Of a stretch of 64,000 nucleotides of DNA, positions 57,334 through 64,000 are shown in pieces. Both the position numbers and the translations under genes were made by a program. The stretch covers positions 40,694,811 through 40,758,810 of the forward strand of contig JAPWDM010000002.1 in the NCBI GenBank assembly GCA_035578155.1, in the 5' to 3' direction. The DNA is from Brachynemurus nebulosus. Its lineage: Eukaryota; Arthropoda; Insecta; Neuroptera; Myrmeleontidae. Numbering within the stretch: the stretch's first letter is position 1; the number at the start of each line of letters is the position of its first letter. The notes under the pieces are model-generated. The model was not told where the DNA came from. It worked only from the letters and a program-made list of their open reading frames with translations, and made no database searches.

Positions 57334-59016
57334 CAGTGGCGGACATTTAAATAGGGACATACATTCCTAGTTTACCAACACTAAAAAGAATGTGATACAG
57401 AAACGAAAATATTATTCATATATTAATGCACTCTACTATCAAATTATACCCAATATGTTTAATTTATATATTTTAAGAGTCTATGTTGATTCATTAAAAG
57501 ATAAGCAAAAACACTTGAACTTGATGTATCAGCACTATACAAGTTTGTTTATTTTAGCGGACACTTAAATAGGGACATGTATATCTTTGGTCTGTATGGG
57601 ATCAGAAATATTTTAGTGACAAACGATTGTGTTCAGTGAACATTGTTGTGATTTGTACTGAGTGTAGGAAAGCTTACAGTGACATTAAAGATTTTGTAAA
57701 ATACTTTTAATTAAGTTATTCAATCATTATGGGACGTGGTAAGCATTGTGATGAAAAAATGCGTGAGCAAATAGTGAATCTGAAAAATGATAAACAATGG
57801 TCGATCAGAAAAATTGCGGATCACTTACAAATTTCCAAAAATATGGTATTTAATGCCTTAAAATATTTCAAAACCTACGAAACATATAAAAATGTTCAAG
57901 TCCGGCACCGTAGCAGAAAAACCACCCCACGTATTGACCGTAAAATCATACGGTTATCAAAAGCCGATCCATTAAAGACGGCAGTGGACATTCATAAAGA
58001 AATCATACAAGAGCCTGGAGTTGATATTACTGTGCGAACTGTACGCCGAAGGTTAGTGGAAGCAGGACTTCATGGAAGAATTGCGAGGCGAAAACCTTTA
58101 ATTAATAAAAAAAATCGAAAAAATCGAGTCACATTTGCAAAATCCCATTTAAATTGGAATTTATCACAATGGAAGCATGTATTATTTAGCGATGAATGTA
58201 AATTCAATAGACTGGGGTCAGATGGCCGACGTTATGTTCGTCGATTTATCAACGAAGCCTTCAATCCAATGTACACCATTAAAACAGTTAAAGGGGCTGG
58301 AGGTAGTATAATGATGTGGGGTTGCATGTCATGGAAAGGAGTAGGCCCAATTCATCGGATTGAAGGAATAATGGATCAGCATGTCTATACTGACATCTTA
58401 ACCAAGATTATGTTACCGTATGCGGAAGATTCATTGTCTGTTTTATGGAAATTCCAGCAAGACAATGATCCAAAGCATACCGCTGTCAGCGTAACAAAGT
58501 GGTTAAAGCGAAACAGGGTTGATTTGCTGCCTTGGCCGTCGTGTAGCCCAGATCTAAATCCAATTGAAAATCTCTGGCGAGATGTAAAAAGAGATTTACA
58601 GGGTCAGCAAATAAAAAATTTAAAAGAACTTGAAAAAAAAGTAAAAGACGCTTGGTATAGTATTCCAAATTCAAGATGTCAGCATTTAGTGGAATCTATG
58701 CCTAAACGATGTGTTGCTGTGATAAAAGCAAAAGGATACCCGACAAAATATTAGGTTTATGTTTAGTGCTTAGTTATTTTAGTGACTTAAAAACTTGTGT
58801 CCCTATTTAATTGTCCGCTTACTTAATTCTAAAAATGGTATATATTTAATTTTCTATGTAAGTATTTTAATTTTATTTATAATTACTATGCTTTTCATTA
58901 CACTTTTATGTACATTGTATGTTGTAAAAATATTATACGAAAACAAACACGGCTTTCAATTTTGCACACGTTTTTTCTGATAATTTATTTTGTCCCTATT
59001 TAAATGTCCGCCACTG
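57334..59016 (+). mobile_element. Complete Tc1-family transposon, 1,683 bp
   Basis: Terminal inverted repeats match over at least 26 bp (start CAGTGGCGGACATTTAAA). TA is duplicated at 57332-57333 and 59017-59018. A second motif copy, GCGGACA-TTAAATAGGGACA, lies about 200 bp inside each end (57557-57577 and 58798-58818), the IR/DR layout known from Tc1-like elements. It is inserted in the second MITE only, so it arrived after the tandem duplication. The transposase is intact. Confidence 0.97.
57729..58754 (+). CDS. Tc1-family transposase (DD34E), intact
   Basis: 341 residues from ATG 57729 to TAG. The N-terminal paired-type DNA-binding half has two helix-turn-helix regions (WSIRKIADHLQISKNMVF; then TVRTVRRRLVEAGL) with a basic linker RRKPLINKKNRKNR. 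Catalytic triad: D in LFSDECKF, D in QQDNDPKHT, and E in SPDLNPIENLW, 34 residues after the second D. Length and motifs fit full-length Tc1/mariner transposases, which cut and paste the element at TA sites. No stop or frameshift. With near-perfect ends, this copy could be active. Nearest alternative names are the 'transposable element Tcb1/Tc1 transposase' annotations common in arthropods. Confidence 0.97.
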   Translation: MGRGKHCDEKMREQIVNLKNDKQWSIRKIADHLQISKNMVFNALKYFKTYETYKNVQVRHRSRKTTPRIDRKIIRLSKADPLKTAVDIHKEIIQEPGVDITVRTVRRRLVEAGLHGRIARRKPLINKKNRKNRVTFAKSHLNWNLSQWKHVLFSDECKFNRLGSDGRRYVRRFINEAFNPMYTIKTVKGAGGSIMMWGCMSWKGVGPIHRIEGIMDQHVYTDILTKIMLPYAEDSLSVLWKFQQDNDPKHTAVSVTKWLKRNRVDLLPWPSCSPDLNPIENLWRDVKRDLQGQQIKNLKELEKKVKDAWYSIPNSRCQHLVESMPKRCVAVIKAKGYPTKY

Positions 59017-60842
59017 TATGTATCAGTGAATTACAAAAATTAAATTGTAGCAGATTTTGTTGATCTCAATTAAATTGCGTTATTATTGGAAGAGGAAAAA
59101 TTTCCTTTCTTGCTGCATACTTCTACTGATTATCGCCAAATTTCTTATCAGTGCGATTGTGGAGAAATGTACATAACCTAATAAATTTGATTAAATGTTT
59201 GCTATTCAGATCTTATATAATTTACAGAAAATATTTATTTTTTTAATAAATTCGATTAATTTTTCGTTGTCTGTACTTCATAAAACGAATACAATGAAAA
59301 TTTATAAATAAATTCTAGGAATTTTGTTTGTACGTTTCGAAACATGCATTCATATTAGCCGCGCAAAGTCAACAGACACGTTCCAGCACAGACAAAATAT
59401 TCTCCCTGAGAATACTATGCGAACACTGTCTGTCACTGTACGTGTCTGTGTGGTTACGTTACGCTATAATATGAATACGCCCATAAGAAAAGCATTAAAC
59501 AATATTTGTCGTGTCTGGTACGATACGTGTCTGTTACGTTTAGTGTCTGTAGATATGAATGGACCTTAATGTGTAATAATAATTGTTCACGGTCGGCCTC
59601 TGCGGTTATTGTCATCATTTTCAGATGGTGAAAACGTGGACCGTAAAGTGTTAATAATACAATATGTAATCTAATGAAATGTAACCCTACAAATAAAAAA
59701 GATGTTTTGTTTCATTATGTATATTGTTATTATTGTCTTAACCTATAATCCATCATTTTCTACTCCTAACCACGTTGATTTGTTTAAAATCACCGCGTCC
59801 TACGGTAGTACCTTGGCTGATCGCCAGGCGTCCGATTAGGAACGTCAACATGGCGGACACCCCGTATCCATATATATACATATCAGTGATACGATGTATA
59901 CCGAACGCTATTCGGTATACATCGTATACATACCTTCACCCTTCTCTCAAGAACATGGAAAGTGAGACAGGAATATACAAATATCTCCAACGTAAGACAA
60001 AAGCACTTCAAAACAAGTGTAATGTTCTTAAAAGTAAGATCAAGACACTTTGGCTAGGTGCGTTTCGAATACTCCCACTCACTTCCCCAGTCCCGACGTG
60101 TTTCCATTTGAGAATAAGTACTGTAGTTACATTCTGGTTTAAGGTTCATTCATATCTACAGACACTGAACGTCACAGACACGTATCGTGGCAGACACGAC
60201 ATTTTCAAAAGTATTCATATATACAGACAATTAGCGGACAGACACAGACAGCAGATACGCTATACGTATAGGGTATAGCAGGTATAGTAGGTATGTATCA
60301 GTGAATTACAAAAATTAAATTGTAGCAGATCTTGTTGATCTAAATTAAATTGCGTTATTATTGGAAGAGGAAAAATTTCCTTTCTTGCTGCATACTTCTA
60401 CTGATTATCGCCAAATTTCTTATCAGTGCGATTGTGGAGAAATGTACATAACCTAATAAATTTGATTAAATGTTTGCTATTCAGATCTTATATAATTTAC
60501 AGAAAATATTTATTTTTTTAATAAATTCGATTAATTTTTCGTTGTCTGTACTTCATAAAACGAATACAATGAAAATTTATAAATAAATTCTAGGAATTTT
60601 GTTTGTACGTTTCGAAACATGCATTCATATTAGCCGCGCAAAGTCAACAGACACGTTCCAGCACAGACAAAATATTCTCCCTGAGAATACTATGCGAACA
60701 CTGTCTGTCACTGTACGTGTCTGTGTGGTTACGTTACGCTATAATATGAATACGCCCATAAGAAAAGCATTAAACAATATTTGTCGTGTCTGGTACGATA
60801 CGTGTCTGTTACGTTTAGTGTCTGTAGATATGAATGGACCTT

Positions 60843-61511
60843 TATCCGTTTTATGCACAGAGGACAGAGGTACAATACGTATCTCTACACTATTGAAACC
60901 CAAGCCCTAAGCGTGTTTGTAAAAAATTGTGGATAGTAGTGTGCCAGTGAGTGGTTCGATACCGCTTACGTGTGTCAGTCCCACACCAACTGTAGCTGTG
61001 TTCAAATCAATTGTTATCAACCAGTTTCAACAATAAGCGAATACATGTATAGTAATATGCATGTACCCTTCATTGGCATACATATACACTGCAGTCGTCT
61101 CCCTCCACGGACAGAATGTGATGTTGGTACAAATACAACCGTACATCACACGCATACATTGATACGAAATTTATGTTGTAACATGTCGTGCGTTTGCAGT
61201 GGTGGGAAATTGGTCATTTGTGACGTAAGCTATTGTCCACATTGAGAAAGCTTGTATAGAGATACGAAGTTTGTTTCTAAATATTCTGTGATTGAAACCA
61301 GTGTAACCAGTAAGAGATAGAATATATGTTATGTACGTGCACGGTGTTTACTTTGTATTCGTGCGATACTGTGTATTTGCGTTAGTGATCCTTGGTGGTA
61401 CTGGTCATCACGTGACCATTATTCACATACATATGGATGATACCACGACGCTCCGTGTGGCAATGTAACAATGCAAACAACAATCTAATCCATTGTACTG
61501 CGATTGACTTA
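60843..61511. other. No confirmed gene
   Basis: Somewhat less AT-rich than average. An ATG-less frame at 60970-61245 is not convincing. No repeat ends found. Confidence 0.4.
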
Positions 61512-61975
61512 GGGCCAATTCGCAATTGAGGCAACAAAACCACAAATGTGGTCGGGCACAATGTGGTCGTGTTTAGAATACAAGGAAGACTACGTGTCAA
61601 TTCGCAATACGGGCACGACCACATGACCACAGGAAACATTTGTGCCCCAGTTAGGAAAATTTCTAATTTTGTGCCCTTGTGGTCCGGCCACAAAGCTCTC
61701 ATAACCTCAATTTGCCTTGAAACATTAATATATATAACTCTATTAAATCGTCGTATCCCATTTTAGTTTAGTGAGGAAAAATTTCCTTCCGTGGTGAAAC
61801 GAATAAACACTATAAACAAATATTTCTTCTAATAAACAAAATGTCATAACCTCTCAATTTAACAATGTGCCCTGACACAAAAATTGTGATTGCGAATTGA
61901 AAGGCAACAATGTTCCTCAGGCACATTGTGCCCGACCACATTTGCAGTTTTGTTGCCTCGATTGCGAATTCAGCC
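61512..61975. mobile_element. 464-bp PIF/Harbinger-like MITE with TTA duplication
   Basis: Left GGGCCAATTCGCAATTGAGG and right (complement) GGCTGAATTCGCAATCGAGG share an inverted repeat of about 55 bp, including GCAACAAAAC, AAATGTGGTCGGGCACAATG. TTA flanks both ends (61509-61511 and 61976-61978), the Harbinger signature. It lies about 230 bp upstream of the proposed ATP23 5'UTR. Confidence 0.9.
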
Positions 61976-62219
61976 TTACACTGATCGACTGCCGATGAGC
62001 GTGTGACTATTAAGAAGCCTAACGGACACAAAAGTGCACACTGCAGATTTCATGATAGAGATAGTTGCTGTACCTCTGCTCTGTGGTTTTATGTTACTAT
62101 ATTCGCTATTCACATCAGTATTCGAGCATTATTAACGCCGCGAGTGGTAAAAAAAGAAAGCCTTATATTTACCATTTTTCTGACCAATTTTGTCAATTCC
62201 TCTCATATAAGTTAGATCT

Positions 62220-62504
62220 CCATCTTATAATACTCCATTGATTTTTCTACAGTTTAAGCGGCTTGACCAACATCAAAATAAAATATGACCCTAAATTGCA
62301 GCCATTCTGTTATAAATACAAATTTCGGCGGAGGGTAAGATTTATTAATGGAAATATTTAATGATGCAAATTATATACTTTTGTATTTTAATTTTATATA
62401 TTTTATTTTGTTATAGATAAATAAATAAGGACGAAAAGTGCCAGAGAAAAAGTAGAACGGGCAACATAACCTTTAAATTACATGCATTTTACAACAATTA
62501 TTTA
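62220..62504 (+). promoter_or_regulatory. Probable 5'UTR with intron of the ATP23-like gene
   Basis: A GC-richer stretch ending GGCGGAGG is followed by GTAAGA (from 62335). A T-rich tract ending TTTTGTTATAG (62415-62416) is followed by the sequence leading to the ATG at 62505. This gives an 82-bp intron in the 5'UTR. Splice sites match the consensus well; no transcript evidence is available. Confidence 0.5.
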
Positions 62505-63296
62505 ATGGATAAAGACATAAAACCAGAATCATCCAAAGAAACGCCAGAAAATGTACCAAAATCCGCGGTCACAAAACCAGTATTAACTGACGAAACAGCA
62601 CACGAATGGGGGTACGATTTATATCCGGAACGAAGAGGTGCAAAGTACAAAGCTACATGGAAAGAAATATTTTGGGGCACTGGTGGTCATGAACATATCG
62701 ATAAAGTGAAATGTGAACGAAACGTTTATTCCTGTATCAAAAACAGTCCCATTGTTAAACTGATGATGGGAGCCCTAAAAAGTTCCGGATGCCCATTGGA
62801 CATACGGCGACACATTTCATGTGAGGTATGCGATTACTCGGTTACCGGCGGTTTCGATCCGTTATTAAATCAAATTGTCGTGTGCCAAAATGTGGCGAAA
62901 AGTGAGGGCATGATCCAAGGAATCCTAATGCACGAGATGATCCATATGTTCGATTACTGTCGAAATAAAGTCGATTTTAAAAATATCGATCATCTTGCGT
63001 GTACGGAAATTCGAGCCGCTAATTTAGCGCATTGTAGTTTTATGAGCGCATGGTTACAGGGTGATGCGTCCCCATTTAATATTAAGGCACAACATCAAAA
63101 TTGTGTGAAATCGAAAGCGCTAGCTAGTGTTTTGGCGGTACGTAATGTTAGTAGAGAAGAAGCTATTGAAGCAATTGAACGCGTGTTTCCAAAATGTTAT
63201 GCTGATTTAGAGCCAGTTGGACGAAGAATTCGTCGAAATTCATTAGATATGCATAAAGCGTATTTAGAAGGATATCTGTATGGATATGATGTTTAG
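62505..63296 (+). CDS. ATP23: Mitochondrial inner membrane protease ATP23 homologue
   Basis: A single-exon coding region of 263 residues. Zinc metalloprotease signature HEMIHMFDYCR at residues 143-153 (HExxH at 143-147), as in ATP23/KUB3 (XRCC6BP1). Upstream are the conserved C106-x2-C109 block (CEVCDYSVTGGFDP) and NQIVVCQN; downstream are HLACTEIRAANLAHCSF and the cysteine-bearing KAQHQNCVKSKALASV. In other organisms ATP23 acts in the intermembrane space, processing and helping assembly of ATP synthase subunit 6. The N-terminal 35 residues are polar with no clear targeting helix, as is usual for the family. Length and order fit a full-length protein. Start chosen as the first ATG of the frame after the proposed UTR intron. 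Confidence 0.95.
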   Translation: MDKDIKPESSKETPENVPKSAVTKPVLTDETAHEWGYDLYPERRGAKYKATWKEIFWGTGGHEHIDKVKCERNVYSCIKNSPIVKLMMGALKSSGCPLDIRRHISCEVCDYSVTGGFDPLLNQIVVCQNVAKSEGMIQGILMHEMIHMFDYCRNKVDFKNIDHLACTEIRAANLAHCSFMSAWLQGDASPFNIKAQHQNCVKSKALASVLAVRNVSREEAIEAIERVFPKCYADLEPVGRRIRRNSLDMHKAYLEGYLYGYDV

Positions 63297-63551
63297 TAAA
63301 AATTAAAAAAAAATATATAGTCATTTGTAAATATATTTATACATCATTGATTAAATCTGTTTTTGTTTTAAAAGATCTTTTTATTTGTAGGTACTGTCCT
63401 AAATTATTCCACCGTTTTTGAATTTTTGTAATATTTTAACTTTCGAAGACCAAAAAGTGTCTTTAATTAAGCCAGCCGCGCACTAGCAACTTTTACAATA
63501 GGCAACTGAATAGTTTAATCACTTAAAAGTTGCTTTTTTCTTTTTTACAAG
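63297..63551. other. 3' flank of the ATP23-like gene
   Basis: Short AT-rich 3' flank. No canonical AATAAA immediately after the stop; variants such as ATTAAA near 63350 could serve. Confidence 0.4.
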
Positions 63552-63688
63552 CACGCTTCAAAAAGTGATCAGACACCTTGACCCAGGGGAGGTGCCCACA
63601 CTTTTAACACGGCAGTGTACCACAACATTAAGTACAGTACGGCGTCAAAGTGTGCCCCCCGGGTGGTGTTCGATCACTTTTTGACGCG
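63552..63688. repeat. Foldback element, CACGCTTCAAAAAGTGATC arms
   Basis: Arms at 63552-63570 and 63672-63688 (GATCACTTTTTGACGCG) are imperfect inverted copies. A second inner pair (GCCCACACTTT / AAAGTGTGCC) adds to the fold. TACTGTACTT and AAGTACAGTAC words flank the right half. Confidence 0.75.
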
Positions 63689-64000
63689 TACTGTACTTAT
63701 TTATATATAATACCGTAGAGCGGGCTGAATAGGGACGAAACGAAAAATGTTATTCATGAACTTAATTTAAAAAAACTAAATGTAAATGCGAACATATATT
63801 TTATTAAAATTATAGTATAATCATTATTCTTTCGGGTAACAATAGTGACTATGCTTGAAGTTGAATAAAAAATATTAAAAATTAGATTAATTAATTAAAT
63901 TAAAAATTTAGATTGACGTCTTCAAACAGTGCTATTTTTTGTTCCTTCAAACTTTATCTAAAAATTATTTATTTCAGTGTTCTTATGAATAAATTGTTGT
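63689..64000. other. AT-rich end of window, nothing recognised
   Basis: No exon or repeat structure supported. Confidence 0.4.

Larger units (their letters stand above)
55906..60842 (+). repeat. Tandem array: 702-bp MITE x3 with 573-bp spacer x2, period 1,275 bp
   Basis: Order is MITE (55906-56607), spacer (56608-57180), MITE (57181-59567, carrying a Tc1 element), spacer (59568-60140), MITE (60141-60842). All three MITEs are exactly 702 bp once Tc1 and its TA duplication are removed, and the period is 1,275 bp both times. MITE ends are AAGGTYCATTCATATC and the complement. The array begins and ends at MITE ends and is flanked by TA on both sides. Copies differ at only a few bases. Confidence 0.95.

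Noticed and set aside
61382..61766. Frames of about 100 and 72 codons on opposite strands
   Set aside because: Both cross the Harbinger-like MITE; they reflect its inverted repeat rather than a gene.

Overview
The window is AT-rich eukaryotic DNA, almost certainly from an insect (order not resolvable here). Support: an ATP23-type mitochondrial protease gene, an insect-style C2H2 zinc-finger gene with a short GT-AG intron, and Ty3/Gypsy, Tc1 and hAT elements. About nine tenths is non-coding or transposon-derived. Two host genes are convincing, and a third is suggested by one secretory-signal exon.

Layout. 1-10 kb: AT-rich sequence with small inverted-repeat elements (3.5 and 4.3 kb), a candidate first coding exon of a secreted peptide gene (minus strand, ~5.3 kb) and scattered repeat fragments. 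10.4-14 kb: a tRNA-Thr-like gene or SINE head, an 840-bp element with CAGGGTGTCCACA ends, and a decayed hAT (DUF4371-like) transposase. 13.9-30.1 kb: arrays of a 120-bp satellite. One array is split by an inverted-repeat element (14279-23636), itself split by a 7.3-kb Ty3/Gypsy retrotransposon with matched 763-bp LTRs, open gag and pol, and a likely -1 frameshift. Three (TA)n tracts and a ~160-bp degenerate tandem repeat also lie here.

30-51 kb: dispersed repeats, a retroposed 3' end with A-tail and 12-bp target duplication (35.3 kb), a hAT-type non-autonomous element (37.2-38.3 kb), a GTCAC/GTGAC-rich element with 60-bp internal repeats and an embedded tRNA-SINE (39.6-40.8 kb), a hAT element with perfect 8-bp target duplication but broken transposase (41.1-43.6 kb), and a TA-flanked 1.27-kb element (49.8-51.1 kb).

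51.4-64 kb: a minus-strand 502-residue protein with 12 C2H2 fingers, preceded by SUMO-consensus motifs at exact 20-residue spacing. A MITE carrying two perfect CRE sites lies about 56 bp upstream of its start codon. Then come two copies of a 3-bp-TSD MITE in opposite orientation (one with a nested third MITE), a 1,275-bp tandem array of a 702-bp MITE interrupted by a complete Tc1 (DD34E) transposon, a TTA-flanked Harbinger-like MITE, and the ATP23-like gene with a probable 5'UTR intron.

The elements do not form a pathway. The window is best read as a layered insertion history around two or three host genes. The most unusual items are the periodic SUMO-motif zinc-finger protein with a MITE at its start, the exact tandem MITE composite, and the 60-bp-repeat element.
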